64,000 bases of DNA from Oxalobacteraceae bacterium UBA6704 (GCA_002454505.1 DKJA01000164.1:1-64000); one strand, 5' to 3'. Shown: positions 52,148 to 61,652, counted from the stretch's first letter. Notes: generated by a model not told the origin, from the sequence alone. Program-made: numbers and translations.

Positions 52148-53122
52148 ATGACAACTTTCGATGCAAATTCGACCACCGACGATGTGCTGGCGGGGATCGA
52201 CCTGCGCGGCAAGCGCGCCCTGGTCACCGGCGTGTCGGCGGGGCTCGGCGTGGAAACCGCCCGCGCGCTGGTGGCGCACGGCGCCCACGTGATCGGCACC
52301 GCCCGCGATCTGGACAAGGCGCGTGGCGCCACCAAAGCCGTCCGCGACGCGGCGGAACAGGGCGGCGGCTCGTTCGAGATCGTCGCCGTGGACCTGGCCT
52401 CGCTGGCGTCGGTCCGCGCGGCCAGTGAGGCCATCGTCGCGACAGGCCAGCCGCTCGACCTGGTCGTGGCCAACGCCGGCGTGATGGCCACGCCGTTCGA
52501 CCACACCGCGGATGGCTTCGAGCTGCAGTTCGGTACCAATGTGCTGGGCCATTACGTGCTGGTCAACCGGCTGGCACCACTGATGCGCACCGGTGCGCGG
52601 CTGGTCGTGCTGTCGTCGAACGGCCACCGCTTCGCGGACGTGGATCTTGAAGATCCGAACTTTGCGGGCACGCCCTACGAGCCGTGGCTGGCCTATGGCC
52701 GCTCGAAGACGGGCGACGCGCTGCTGGCGGTGGCCTTCGATGCGCGCCATCGCAGCCGCGGCGTGCGCGCGGCCAGCGTCCACCCGGGCGTCATCATGAC
52801 GGAGCTGGCGCGCCACCTGGACCCGGCGGCGTTCCAGTCTGCCTTCGCGGCGATGACGGAACAGCATCTGGCGCTGGGCAATCCGCCGCTGGCGATAAAA
52901 AGCCCCGCGCAAGGCGCCGCCACCACGCTGTGGGCCGGCATCGTGGCCGATGCGGCGGAAATCGGCGGGCGTTATTGCGAGGACTGCCATGTCGGCGGAC
53001 TGCTGGCCGACGATGCGGTAGTCAGCCCGTTCGGCGCCGGCGTGCGGCGCTTTGCCATCGATCCGGCGCGGGCCGACGCGCTGTGGGCCAAGGCTGCCGA
53101 GCTGACCGGCGAGCACTTCTAA
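52148..53122 (+). CDS. SDR-family oxidoreductase
   Basis: 324-residue short-chain dehydrogenase. The cofactor motif TGVSAGLGVETARAL lies near residue 27, the NAG motif in VANAGVMATPF, and the catalytic YGRSKTGDALL has Tyr and Lys with SSNGHR upstream supplying Ser. It resembles retinol-dehydrogenase-like (WWOX type) SDRs by its length and C-terminal tail. CAGGAG is upstream of the ATG. It is divergent from the AraC-type regulator. Confidence 0.9.
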   Translation: MTTFDANSTTDDVLAGIDLRGKRALVTGVSAGLGVETARALVAHGAHVIGTARDLDKARGATKAVRDAAEQGGGSFEIVAVDLASLASVRAASEAIVATGQPLDLVVANAGVMATPFDHTADGFELQFGTNVLGHYVLVNRLAPLMRTGARLVVLSSNGHRFADVDLEDPNFAGTPYEPWLAYGRSKTGDALLAVAFDARHRSRGVRAASVHPGVIMTELARHLDPAAFQSAFAAMTEQHLALGNPPLAIKSPAQGAATTLWAGIVADAAEIGGRYCEDCHVGGLLADDAVVSPFGAGVRRFAIDPARADALWAKAAELTGEHF

Positions 53123-53143
53123 ATCCTGACAAGTGAACGCCAT

Positions 53144-54282
53144 GGCTCTGTCACCCGACGTTGTTGAATGATCTGTGAAGGGGCTGCGCCGGTGGTCAAT
53201 GAAGCGATGCAACCGGTTGCGGCACGATCGCCGCCAGCAGGAACTGGTCCGGCATTCCTATGCTGTGTGTGTCGAGTGCGCGGCGCCAGCCGAGATAGTT
53301 TTGCAGGTATCTGCTGGCGACACCCCGGAAACGCGCCAGCCAGGCCTTGAATCGGCTGTGATAGCCGTTCACGTTCTGCAGGTGATAGGGCCCGTCGACA
53401 CGCACGCCGGCCCGCTGGTTGAGCGGCTTGTGGGCGATGCCAGCGTCCTGGCTGAATCTCCGGTACGCCATGGCACCATCGGTGACCAGCACGGCGTCCC
53501 TCGCCAGTACGGGACGCAGGCAGCGGTCCGCCTGCTGCGCCGACACCGGCCCGCGGCCGGTGACCCAGTCCAGCGTATGGCCGGCCCGGTCGCGGGCCAC
53601 GAGGATGCAGTCGTGCTGCTTCGTGATGCCGCGCGTGTCGGCGACGCCGCCCCGGTGGCGCGCCGGCCGGGTCAAATTGCGCGAGCCCTTCTGCGATTCG
53701 AGCAGATACGTCTCGTCCGCCTCGACGATGCCCTGTACCTGCGCTGGCCGCTTCCGCTGCGCGCCGGCGAGAAAGCGGTGCCGCCACCGAAAGCTCGTGT
53801 TGCGGTGGATCGCTACCGTCTCGGCTGCCTTGCGGACGGTCTGCGAATCGAGCATGCATTCGAGGTACGGCAGCCATTTCGAACGCAGCCGCAGATGTGC
53901 CAGCGGCGTGCCGGTCAACGCGTTGTAGGTGCGGCGGCAGTCCTGGCAGCGATAGCGCTGCAGCCCTGACGCGTAGCCGTGCCGTTGGATGCACGTGCCG
54001 TGACAGTGCGGGCAGCCGGGATGGTCGCGGCCATATTGCTCGATCAGGTCCAGGCAATGTCCATGCGCCGCAAAAGCAGCAGCCAGGTCGCGCACTGTGG
54101 CAACCTGCTTTTGCGACAGGCCGACCAACTGACGGCGCAGGCGCTCGACTAACTGGTTGAAGGACGGTGTTTTCACGGCTGTCTCCGTTGTCGGTGCTGA
54201 CCATACCGGATGGTCGATATGGTTCAGACAACGCAACAGCAGGAAAGTTCAGGCCGTTTCAACAAGTTCGGGTGACAGAGCC
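53144..54282 (-). mobile_element. IS1595-family insertion sequence (intact)
   Basis: 1139-bp element with 25-bp inverted ends (53144-53168 and 54258-54282; 23 of 25 match) starting GGCTCTGTCACCCGA. It encodes a full transposase. No 8-bp direct duplication is seen. Instead the flanks are near-inverted (AACGCCAT before, GTGGCGTT after), so the inverted similarity reaches about ten bases farther out. Either the true ends lie near 53134/54292 or the flanks are a coincidence or an older palindromic target. Confidence 0.88.
53196..54176 (-). CDS. IS1595-family transposase
   Basis: 326-residue DDE-type transposase. An N-terminal zinc-ribbon region (CPHCHGTCIQRHGY and RYRCQDCRRTYNALTGTPL) precedes a catalytic core (ISXO2-like) with VEADETYLLES, VLVTDGAMAYR and NVNGYHSRFKAWLARFRG. 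The GTG start at 54176 has GGAGACAGCC before it; the ATG at 54236 lies too far up. The frame is intact, so the element may be active and could also move the mini-element at 21828. Confidence 0.92.
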   Translation of the reverse strand: MKTPSFNQLVERLRRQLVGLSQKQVATVRDLAAAFAAHGHCLDLIEQYGRDHPGCPHCHGTCIQRHGYASGLQRYRCQDCRRTYNALTGTPLAHLRLRSKWLPYLECMLDSQTVRKAAETVAIHRNTSFRWRHRFLAGAQRKRPAQVQGIVEADETYLLESQKGSRNLTRPARHRGGVADTRGITKQHDCILVARDRAGHTLDWVTGRGPVSAQQADRCLRPVLARDAVLVTDGAMAYRRFSQDAGIAHKPLNQRAGVRVDGPYHLQNVNGYHSRFKAWLARFRGVASRYLQNYLGWRRALDTHSIGMPDQFLLAAIVPQPVASLH

Positions 54283-54395
54283 GTGGCGTTCAGCTTGGTC
54301 CACTTTTTTCGACCGGATTGGCTACCCCCCGCCCTGCCCCGCGGGCTCACAATGACTCCATCGCAGCAATCAACCTCACCACACGGGAGTCAACC

Positions 54396-54836
54396 ATGAG
54401 CAAGCGCATCGATTTCTACACCGCCTCGCCGGACGCAATGAAAGCCATGATGGCCCTGGAAGGCGCCGTCAAGAAGCTGGCCATCGACCCGGTCATCCTC
54501 GAACTGATGAAACTGCGCGCGTCGCAGATCAACGGCTGCGCCTTCTGCGTCGACATGCACAGCACCGAAATGCGCCAGGCTGGCGAGAGCGAACGCCGCA
54601 TTGCCACCGTGTGCGCCTGGGACGATACGCCCTTCTTCACGGCGCGCGAACGGGCTGCGCTGGCCTGGACGGAAGCGGTCACCCGCATCGCCGACAGCCG
54701 CGCGCCGGATGCCGCCTACGCCGCACTGGCCGAGCATTTCAGCCCGAAGGAAATGGTCGACCTGACGCTGGCCATCAACACCATCAACAGCTGGAACCGG
54801 CTCGCCATCGCATTCCGCAAAGCGCCCGCCGCGTAA
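54396..54836 (+). CDS. AhpD-like carboxymuconolactone decarboxylase-family protein
   Basis: 146-residue helical protein with the redox CXXC in QINGCAFCVDMHSTEMRQAGE, the AhpD-like core. It resembles the product of 34046-34507 in length and motif, so the window holds two paralogues. GGGAG precedes the ATG at 54396. It starts 114 nt from the IS end, so its original promoter may have been affected by the insertion. It heads a run of codirectional redox genes up to ada. Confidence 0.88.
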   Translation: MSKRIDFYTASPDAMKAMMALEGAVKKLAIDPVILELMKLRASQINGCAFCVDMHSTEMRQAGESERRIATVCAWDDTPFFTARERAALAWTEAVTRIADSRAPDAAYAALAEHFSPKEMVDLTLAINTINSWNRLAIAFRKAPAA

Positions 54837-54861
54837 TTCCGAACCCGAAGGAGCAACCATC

Positions 54862-55626
54862 ATGCAAAACGCGAAAAAAATCGTCGTCCTCGGCGGCACT
54901 GGCCTGATCGGCAAGAAAGCGGTCGCGCTGCTGCGCGCCAAAGGGCTCGAAGCCGTGGCGGCCTCGCCGTCGGCCGGCATCGATGCGGTCACCGGCAAAG
55001 GCCTGGCCGAGGCGCTGGCCGGCGCCGATGTGGTGCTGCACCTGACCAACCTGCTGTCGTTCGACGCGCAGGCCATGTTCGACTTCTTCACGCAGTCAAC
55101 GCGCAATGCGCTGGCGGCCGGCAGGGAGGCGGGCGTGCAGCACCACGTGGCGCTGTCCGTGGTCGGTACCGACGGGTTGACGGCCAGCCCGTATTTCGTC
55201 GCCAAGGAGGCGCAGGAACACCTGCTGCGCGACGCGGGCGTGCCGTACACGATCGTGCGGGCCACGCAGTTCTTCGACTTCGTGCCGGCCATTGCCGATG
55301 CCGGTGCCAACGGCGCGGCCGTGCACCTGCCGCCGATCTGGTTCCAGCCGGTGGCCGCGGACGACGTGGCGCAGGCGGTGGTGGATGCGGCACTGGCCGC
55401 GCCGGTCAACGGCATCGTCGATTTCGCCGGGCCGGACCGCCTGCGCCTGCCGGACCTGGTGCGCCAGCTGTTCGCCGCCACCGGCGATCCCCGCGTGGTC
55501 GTGGCGGACGGGCAGGCGACCTACTTCGGTACGCCGGTGCACGAGCATTCGCTGGTGCCGCTGGGACAGACGGGCACCGGCAGGACGTCCGTGGCCACCT
55601 GGCTGGCGGCCCAAAGGCCGGCCTGA
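54862..55626 (+). CDS. NAD(P)H-binding protein (NmrA-like SDR)
   Basis: 254-residue atypical SDR of the NmrA/YwnB type: cofactor motif VVLGGTGLIGKKAVALL at residues 8-24 and the middle segment HHVALSVVGTDGL. Tyr of SPYFVAKEAQEHLL is in the catalytic position, and VPYTIVRATQFFDF is typical of the group. It lies 25 nt after the AhpD-like gene in the same operon. Confidence 0.88.
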   Translation: MQNAKKIVVLGGTGLIGKKAVALLRAKGLEAVAASPSAGIDAVTGKGLAEALAGADVVLHLTNLLSFDAQAMFDFFTQSTRNALAAGREAGVQHHVALSVVGTDGLTASPYFVAKEAQEHLLRDAGVPYTIVRATQFFDFVPAIADAGANGAAVHLPPIWFQPVAADDVAQAVVDAALAAPVNGIVDFAGPDRLRLPDLVRQLFAATGDPRVVVADGQATYFGTPVHEHSLVPLGQTGTGRTSVATWLAAQRPA

Positions 55627-55650
55627 AGCCGTGATCAAAGCGGCAGCGGG

Positions 55651-55668
55651 ACATCTTCCATAAGATGT
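55651..55668. promoter_or_regulatory. Palindrome before the MerR-type gene
   Basis: ACATCTT-CCAT-AAGATGT (7-bp perfect arms) lies 104 nt upstream of the MerR-type start and 25 nt after the preceding stop. It has no T-run, so an operator is more likely than a terminator. Confidence 0.4.
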
Positions 55669-55771
55669 ATATGGATTGCATGTTAAGGCCGGTCGCGCTA
55701 CACTGCCGGACAGTTGGGCGCCGGCGAAGGCATCGATGCCGGCGCCGCGTGATCCACTGGAAGGAGAATCC

Positions 55772-56167
55772 ATGTTAATCGGAACACTGGCCCGGGCCAC
55801 GGGCGTGAGCGTGCGGATGCTGCGGCATTACGAGGCGCAGGGGCTGATCGGGTCGCAGCGCTGCGACAATCGCTACCGCGAATTCGACCGCGCCACCATC
55901 GAACAGGTGGCCTGGATCCGCGACCTGATCGACTGCGGCTTCTCGACGCGGCAGATCGCACCGATGATGGCCTGCCTGCGCGGCGGCACCGATACGCAGG
56001 CGGCGGCCGAAGGCCTGGCACTGCACCGCCGCAAGCTGGCCGAACTGGACACGATGATCGGCGAACTGTCGGACCGCCGCGCGCGGCTGCGCCACCGGCT
56101 GGAATACTTCGACCGGCCGGCGGCCGCACAGGCCGACATGTCCGTGACGTCGCAATCGCTCGACTGA
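55772..56167 (+). CDS. MerR-family transcriptional regulator
   Basis: 131-residue regulator. The N-terminal winged helix is IGTLARATGVSVRMLRHYEAQGLI, followed by QRCDNRYREFDRATIEQVAWI. A coiled-coil dimer helix ends the protein, and no conserved C-terminal cysteines for metals are seen. AAGGAG precedes the ATG at 55772. The SDR gene 11 nt downstream is its likely co-transcribed target. Confidence 0.88.
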   Translation: MLIGTLARATGVSVRMLRHYEAQGLIGSQRCDNRYREFDRATIEQVAWIRDLIDCGFSTRQIAPMMACLRGGTDTQAAAEGLALHRRKLAELDTMIGELSDRRARLRHRLEYFDRPAAAQADMSVTSQSLD

Positions 56168-56178
56168 GGAAACACACG

Positions 56179-56931
56179 ATGGAACACTGGAACGACAAGG
56201 TCATCCTGATCACGGGCGGCGCCGCCGGCATCGGCCAGGCGGCGGCACTGCAGTTCGCCCGCGCCGGCGCACGCGTCGTCGTCACCGGCCGGCGCGAGGC
56301 GCCGCTGCAGGCTCTCGCGGAGCAGCAGTCCGGCATCGACTACATCGTGGCCGATGCCGGCAACCCGGACGATGCGCCCCGCACGGTGGCGACGGTCATC
56401 GGGCGGCACGGCCGGCTCGATGTATTGGTCAACAATGCGGGTGCCGGCGCGATCCTGCCGCTGGCCGATGCGCAGGCGCCGCAGATCCGCGACATCTTCG
56501 AAGTGAACGTGGTGGGGCCGTCGCTGCTGGCGCGGGCCGCACTGCCGCACCTGCAGGCCAGCGGCGGCACCATCGTCAATGTGTCGTCCACGTTCGGCCA
56601 CAAGGCCGGTGCGCTGCTGTCGCATTACGGTGCCAGTAAGGCCGCCATCGAGCACCTGACGCGCTGCTGGGCGCTGGAACTGGCCCCGCTGGGCATCCGC
56701 GTCAACGCGGTGGCCGCCGGGCCGACGGAAACGGCCTTCCTCGTCGAGCGCATGGGCCTGTCCGCCGCACAGGCGCAGGCCGTCAAGGACGACGAGAAGG
56801 CCCGTATCCCGCTGGGCCGCCGCGGCGAGCCGGACGACGTGGCGCGCGCCATCGTCGCGCTGGCCGGCCCCGTCGGCGGCTGGGTCACCGGGCAGGTGCT
56901 GGCGGTGGATGGCGGCCTGAATATCGCCTGA
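56179..56931 (+). CDS. SDR-family oxidoreductase (classical)
   Basis: 250-residue classical SDR: ITGGAAGIGQAAALQFA at residues 11-27, VLVNNAGAGAI (NNAG), Ser in NVSSTFGHKAG, Tyr-Lys in SHYGASKAAIEHL and the C-terminal GWVTGQVLAVDGGLNIA. The complete catalytic set is present. It is co-transcribed with the MerR-type gene. The substrate is unknown. Confidence 0.92.
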   Translation: MEHWNDKVILITGGAAGIGQAAALQFARAGARVVVTGRREAPLQALAEQQSGIDYIVADAGNPDDAPRTVATVIGRHGRLDVLVNNAGAGAILPLADAQAPQIRDIFEVNVVGPSLLARAALPHLQASGGTIVNVSSTFGHKAGALLSHYGASKAAIEHLTRCWALELAPLGIRVNAVAAGPTETAFLVERMGLSAAQAQAVKDDEKARIPLGRRGEPDDVARAIVALAGPVGGWVTGQVLAVDGGLNIA

Positions 56932-57046
56932 GCCGGCGGCGACGAACCGCCAGAGCCGGTAACGCAAGTTTGAAAGCAGGAACACGAGTGCCGCGCCGCC
57001 GGCTGCGGCCTACAGTCATGGCACTTGTCCAACAAAGGAGTGAACC

Positions 57047-57451
57047 ATGACCGTGAATTACCAGCTGGCCGAACGGCCGGAAGACATCGTCCCCGCCCTG
57101 CTGCAGCACCTCAACTCCCTCGACACGGAAGTGATGCTGGGCTTCTATGATTCGGAGGGGATCCTCGTCAACGCGCAGGGCGTGCCGCAGGCGGGCCGCG
57201 ACGCGATCCGCGCCGAGCTGGCGAAGTACTTCAGCCTCGGGCTGTCGATGCAGATCACCGCGCGCCACATTTTCGTTGCCGGCGACATCGCCTCGCTCGT
57301 GCTGGACTGGTCGTACATCGGCACCGCGCGCGACGGCAGCGCCGTGCACATGGTGGCCACCGCCAACGACATCGCCCGCCGCGGTGCCGATGGCAAGTGG
57401 CGCTACCTGATCGACAATCCGTTCGGCACCGCGCTGCGCACCGGGGTTTGA
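57047..57451 (+). CDS. NTF2-like (YybH/SnoaL) protein
   Basis: 134-residue single NTF2-fold domain of the YybH type: LQHLNSLDTEVMLGFYDSEG at the start, the DWSYIGTARDG strand and the end GKWRYLIDNPFGTA. It probably acts as a small-molecule binding or isomerase-like protein. AAAGGAG precedes the ATG. The stop lies 1 nt before the ada start, so the two are co-translated. Confidence 0.85.
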   Translation: MTVNYQLAERPEDIVPALLQHLNSLDTEVMLGFYDSEGILVNAQGVPQAGRDAIRAELAKYFSLGLSMQITARHIFVAGDIASLVLDWSYIGTARDGSAVHMVATANDIARRGADGKWRYLIDNPFGTALRTGV

Positions 57452-57452
57452 C

Positions 57453-58547
57453 GTGGCGGCGCAGGCCAATACGGCGGACGATCCGCGCTGGGCGCGCATC
57501 GTCGCGCATGATCCGGCGGCGGATGGCCAGTTCTGGTATTCGGTGTCCAGCACGCGCGTGTACTGCCGGCCCTCGTGCCCGGCGCGCACGGCGCATCCCC
57601 GCTTCGTGCGGCTGCATGCCACGCTGGACGAAGCCCGGGCCACCGGCTACCGGCCGTGCGGCCGCTGCCACCCGGAGGGCGCGTCGCTGTACGAACGTAA
57701 CCGCGAAATCGTCGAACGGGCCTGCGCACTGATCGCCGACAGCGAGCACGAACTGCCGCTGGGCGTGCTGGCGGCCACGCTGCACCGCAGCCCGAGCCAC
57801 CTGCACCGGCTGTTCAAGGAAGCCACCGGCCTGACGCCGAAGGCCTATCACGCGGCCTGCCGCGCCGGCCGGCTGCGGACGGCGCTGGCAATGGACTGCA
57901 CCGTCACCACGGCCCTGTACGACGCCGGCTACGGCAGCAGCGGCCAGTTCTATGCGCAGGCGGCGGGCGTGCTGGGCATGCAGCCGGCCCGTTACCGCGC
58001 CGGCGGTGCGCACGAGACGCTGCATTTCGCGCTGGGCCAGTGTGCGCTGGGCGCGATCCTCGTCGCTTCGAGCCCGCATGGCGTGGCGGCGATCCTGCTG
58101 GGCGACGACCCGGCGCTGCTGCTGCGCGACCTGCAGGACCGTTTTCCCCGTGCCCGACTGGTCGGCGCCGACGCCGGTTATGAAGACCTGGTCGCCCGCG
58201 TGGTGGGCCTGGTGGAGGCGCCGGGCACCGGCTGCGACCTGCCGCTGGACATCCGCGGTACCGCCTTCCAGCAGCGCGTGTGGCAGGTGCTGTGGCGCGT
58301 CCCGCCGGGCAGCACGATCTCGTATGCGGACGTGGCCTGCGCGCTGGGCGTGCCCCGCTCGCGCCGCGCGGTGGCCGCGGCCTGCGCCGCCAATCCGCTG
58401 GCGGTGGCGATCCCCTGCCACCGCGTGGTGCGCGAGGACGGCAGCTACTGGGGCTACACGTGGGGCCTGGCGCGCAAGGATGCGCTGCTGCGGCGGGAAA
58501 TGGCGGAAGACAGCCCTTCGCGAACGGCCGGCGTGAAAAATTTGTAG
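57453..58547 (+). CDS. ada: Ada: O6-methylguanine methyltransferase and transcriptional activator
   Basis: 364-residue bifunctional Ada. The N-terminal zinc domain has Cys38, Cys42, Cys69 and Cys72 (YCRPSCPAR, RPCGRC), the same numbering as E. coli Ada; Cys38 takes methyl from phosphotriesters and turns the protein into an activator. An AraC-type helix-turn-helix follows (about 85-185). The C-terminal methyltransferase has the acceptor Cys322 in AIPCHRVV. The GTG start at 57453 gives family-standard length. It repairs alkylated DNA and activates the adaptive response. Confidence 0.95.
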   Translation: MAAQANTADDPRWARIVAHDPAADGQFWYSVSSTRVYCRPSCPARTAHPRFVRLHATLDEARATGYRPCGRCHPEGASLYERNREIVERACALIADSEHELPLGVLAATLHRSPSHLHRLFKEATGLTPKAYHAACRAGRLRTALAMDCTVTTALYDAGYGSSGQFYAQAAGVLGMQPARYRAGGAHETLHFALGQCALGAILVASSPHGVAAILLGDDPALLLRDLQDRFPRARLVGADAGYEDLVARVVGLVEAPGTGCDLPLDIRGTAFQQRVWQVLWRVPPGSTISYADVACALGVPRSRRAVAAACAANPLAVAIPCHRVVREDGSYWGYTWGLARKDALLRREMAEDSPSRTAGVKNL

Positions 58548-58676
58548 AATCCGGGATGGATCCGGCCGCCACATCCGATTCATCCGCCGGGGCGTATCTA
58601 TGGGATGACAAGCCAACACCGTCCAGCTGGGAGCAACACGCATGATTCTCCGACTCCGGCCGCCGCCGGATGCGCC

Positions 58677-61604
58677 ATGAGCGACATCCTTCAATTCGGC
58701 CCCTATGCCCTGCACGGCGCGGCGCGCCTGCTGGAGAAGGACGGCCGGCGCGTGGAACTGGGCAGCCGCGCCTTCGACCTGCTGCACGTGCTGGCCGGCC
58801 GCGCCGGCGAGGTGGTGCCCAAGCGCGAGCTGATCGACGCCGTGTGGCGCGATGTCGTCGTCGAGGAAAACAGCCTGCGCGTGCACATCGCCGCGCTGCG
58901 CAAGGCGCTGGAAGACGGCGTGGGCGGCACGCGCTACGTCGTCAATGTGCCGGGCCAGGGCTACTCGTTCGTGGCGCCGGTGCAGCGCGATGAAACGCCT
59001 GCCGAGCTGTCCCCGCCTGCCGTTCCCGTCGCGCCGTCGTTGCCAAGCCTGCTGCCGACACTGCTGCCGGCACGCCTGGCGCGGATGATCGGCCGCGACG
59101 AAGCGCTGGACGAGCTCCGCACCCAATTGGTGGCCACCCGCTTCGTCACCGTCACCGGGCCGGGCGGCATGGGCAAGACCACCGTCGCTCTCGCGCTGGC
59201 CCATGCGCTGCGCGCGTCCTTCGACGGTGCGGTGTGCTTCGTCGACCTGGCCGCGCTGGCCGTGCCGGACCTGCTGGCCAGCACGGTGGCCGCCACGCTG
59301 GGCTGCCCGGCCGCGACGCTGGACGCGAGCACCGCGCTGGAGCGCTTCATCGGTGCGCGCCGCCTGCTGCTGCTCCTCGACAGCTGCGAACACCTGGTCG
59401 ACGCGGCGACCACGCTGGCCGAGCGGCTGGTGGGCGCTTGTCCGCAGCTGCACCTGCTGGTCACCAGCCGCGAAGCGCTGCGCGCCGAGGGCGAACAGGT
59501 GTGCCGCCTGCCGCCGCTGGCCTGCCCGGAGGCCGGCGCCGCCGTGACGGCCGCCGATGCGGCGCGCTATCCGGCAGTGCAGCTGTTCGTCGAGCGGGCC
59601 GCCGCCAGCGGCAGTCCGTTCGCGCTGACGGATGACGATGCCGGCACCGTGGCGATGATCTGCCGCCGGCTGGATGGCATCGCGCTGGCCATCGAACTGG
59701 GTGCGGGCCGCGTCGGTACGTATGGCCTGCAAGGCACCGTGACACTGCTGGACAACCGCTTCCGCCTGTTCTGGCAGGGCCGCCGCACGGCGCTGCCCCG
59801 TCACCAGACGTTGAACGGGATGCTGGACTGGAGCTACCAGCTGCTGCCGCCGGACGAGCGGATGGTGCTGCGCAAGCTGTCCGTCTTCGTCGGCCATTTT
59901 TCGCTGGAGGCGGCGGCCGAGGTGGTGGCAAGCGACACGCTGGAACGCTGGCAGGTAACGGCCGCCATCGACAGCCTGGTGGCGAAGTCGCTGGCGGCCA
60001 CCGACACGGTCGATGGCATGCGCCGCTACCGCCTGCTCGACAGCGCGCGCATGTTTGCCGCCACCCGGCTAACCGAACACGGCGAGCAGGAAGCGCTGGC
60101 GCGTCGACACGCGCAGGTGATGGTGGCAAAACTGGCGGTGGCGCAAACGCACGGCGAGGCCGGCGACCCGACGCTGCAGCGGGCCCGCGATACGGCGCTG
60201 CTGGCCAACACCCGCGCCGCGCTGGCATGGAGTTTCGCCCTGCCCGGCGGGCCGGGCGCACCGTCATCGCTGTTGCCGGGCGGCGCCGCGGTACCGTCGT
60301 CGGGCGATGCGGCGCTGGGCGCAAACGTGGCCGCCGCCGCCAGCGGCCTGATGATGCGCCTGTCGCTGCTGGACGAATGCCAGCGCTGGTGCCGCACCGC
60401 GCTGGCGGCCGGCGTGCCGCTCGCGCCCGACGACGAACTGACATTGCAGGAGGCGCTGGCCATCTCGACGATGTTCACGCGCGGGAACGACGCCACGGTG
60501 CGCACCGCGATCGAGCGCGGCCTGTCCCTCGCCGAGGAGCTGGGCGAAGCCACGCGCGCGCTGCACCTGCTGACGGGCCTGAACATCTACCTGACCCGCG
60601 TCGGCCGGTTCCACGCGGCGCTGGCCGTGGCCCACCGCGCCCATGGCAAGGCGCAGCAACTGGGCACGCCGGCGGCGCTGGCGATGGCGCAGTGGTCGCT
60701 GGGCGTCTCCTGCAACCTGGTGGGCGACCACGCCGGCGCGCAGGCGCACTGCGAAAGAGGCTTCCAGATCGCCGCCGGCCAGTCGTTCCCGACGATCCTG
60801 TTCGGCTACTGCCACCGCATCCGCGCGCTGATCGCGCTGGCCCGCACGCTGTGGGTGAGCGGCGACAGCGCCCGCGCCATGGCCCTGGCGCGCGACACCA
60901 TCGCCGTCACCGACACGATCACGCATCCCGTCACCGTCTGCATCTCGCTGATCTACAACGCCACCGTGTTCCTGTGGCAGCACGAACTGGCCTGCGCCGC
61001 GGCGCTGATCGACCGGCTGCTCGACCAGGCCCGCGCGCACCGGCTGGCGCCGTACGTGGCGGTAGGCACCGGCCTGCTGGGCAAACTGCGCTGCCTGCAG
61101 GGCGCCGGCGATGAAGGCATCGGCCTGCTGCGCAGCTGCCTGCAGACGCTGCGCGAGGAGCAGCACTACATCCTGTGCGCGCCCTTCGCGCGGGCCCTGG
61201 CCGAGGCGCTGGTGGAACGGGGCGCGGTCGACGAAGCCGCCATTCATATCGACGAGGCGCTGGCCGGGCCGGGCGGCGAGGAAGAAGCGTTCGACACCGC
61301 CGAACTGCTGCGCGTGAAAGGCCTGGTGCTGCTGCGCGCAGGGCAGCGCGAGGCTGCCCTGCCCTGGCTGGAACGCGCCCTCGATTGCGCGCGGCGGCAG
61401 GGCGCGCTGGCGTTCGAGTTGCGGGTGCTGTTGCTGATGGCGGACGAGGGGATTGTGCCGGCGGCGGAAGCCGAGCTGGCGGAGCTGGTCGGGCGGTTTC
61501 CGGCGGGGGCGGATACGGCGGAGTTGCGGGTGGCGCGGAATCGGCTGGCAGGCGGCCAGGGGCGGCACCGAACGCACGTCATCGGCGATGACGACCAGGT
61601 TTGA
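58677..61604 (+). CDS. Large winged-helix/NTPase regulator (CadC-type DNA-binding domain with NB-ARC-like ATPase)
   Basis: 975-residue protein. The N-terminal OmpR/CadC-type winged helix (residues 1-100) has FGPYALHGAARLLEKDGRRV and VVVEENSLRVHIAALRKAL. A STAND-type NTPase follows, with Walker A GPGGMGKTT (161-169) and RRLLLLLDSCEHLVDAA (Walker B). A winged-helix part (LSVFVGHFSLEAAAEV) and about 450 residues of TPR-like helices end the protein. Proteins of this layout switch genes on upon ligand binding to the helical repeats. An in-frame ATG at 58605 would add 24 residues. Its target is unknown. Confidence 0.88.
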   Translation: MSDILQFGPYALHGAARLLEKDGRRVELGSRAFDLLHVLAGRAGEVVPKRELIDAVWRDVVVEENSLRVHIAALRKALEDGVGGTRYVVNVPGQGYSFVAPVQRDETPAELSPPAVPVAPSLPSLLPTLLPARLARMIGRDEALDELRTQLVATRFVTVTGPGGMGKTTVALALAHALRASFDGAVCFVDLAALAVPDLLASTVAATLGCPAATLDASTALERFIGARRLLLLLDSCEHLVDAATTLAERLVGACPQLHLLVTSREALRAEGEQVCRLPPLACPEAGAAVTAADAARYPAVQLFVERAAASGSPFALTDDDAGTVAMICRRLDGIALAIELGAGRVGTYGLQGTVTLLDNRFRLFWQGRRTALPRHQTLNGMLDWSYQLLPPDERMVLRKLSVFVGHFSLEAAAEVVASDTLERWQVTAAIDSLVAKSLAATDTVDGMRRYRLLDSARMFAATRLTEHGEQEALARRHAQVMVAKLAVAQTHGEAGDPTLQRARDTALLANTRAALAWSFALPGGPGAPSSLLPGGAAVPSSGDAALGANVAAAASGLMMRLSLLDECQRWCRTALAAGVPLAPDDELTLQEALAISTMFTRGNDATVRTAIERGLSLAEELGEATRALHLLTGLNIYLTRVGRFHAALAVAHRAHGKAQQLGTPAALAMAQWSLGVSCNLVGDHAGAQAHCERGFQIAAGQSFPTILFGYCHRIRALIALARTLWVSGDSARAMALARDTIAVTDTITHPVTVCISLIYNATVFLWQHELACAAALIDRLLDQARAHRLAPYVAVGTGLLGKLRCLQGAGDEGIGLLRSCLQTLREEQHYILCAPFARALAEALVERGAVDEAAIHIDEALAGPGGEEEAFDTAELLRVKGLVLLRAGQREAALPWLERALDCARRQGALAFELRVLLLMADEGIVPAAEAELAELVGRFPAGADTAELRVARNRLAGGQGRHRTHVIGDDDQV

Positions 61605-61652
61605 CCGCACCGACAACCAGTCTGTCTCCGGCGATCCCGCGCGATCGCCGGC

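Noticed and set aside
57255..59897. 880-codon minus-strand frame opposite ada and the NTPase gene
   Set aside because: Composition is shadow-like and it spans two real genes on the other strand.
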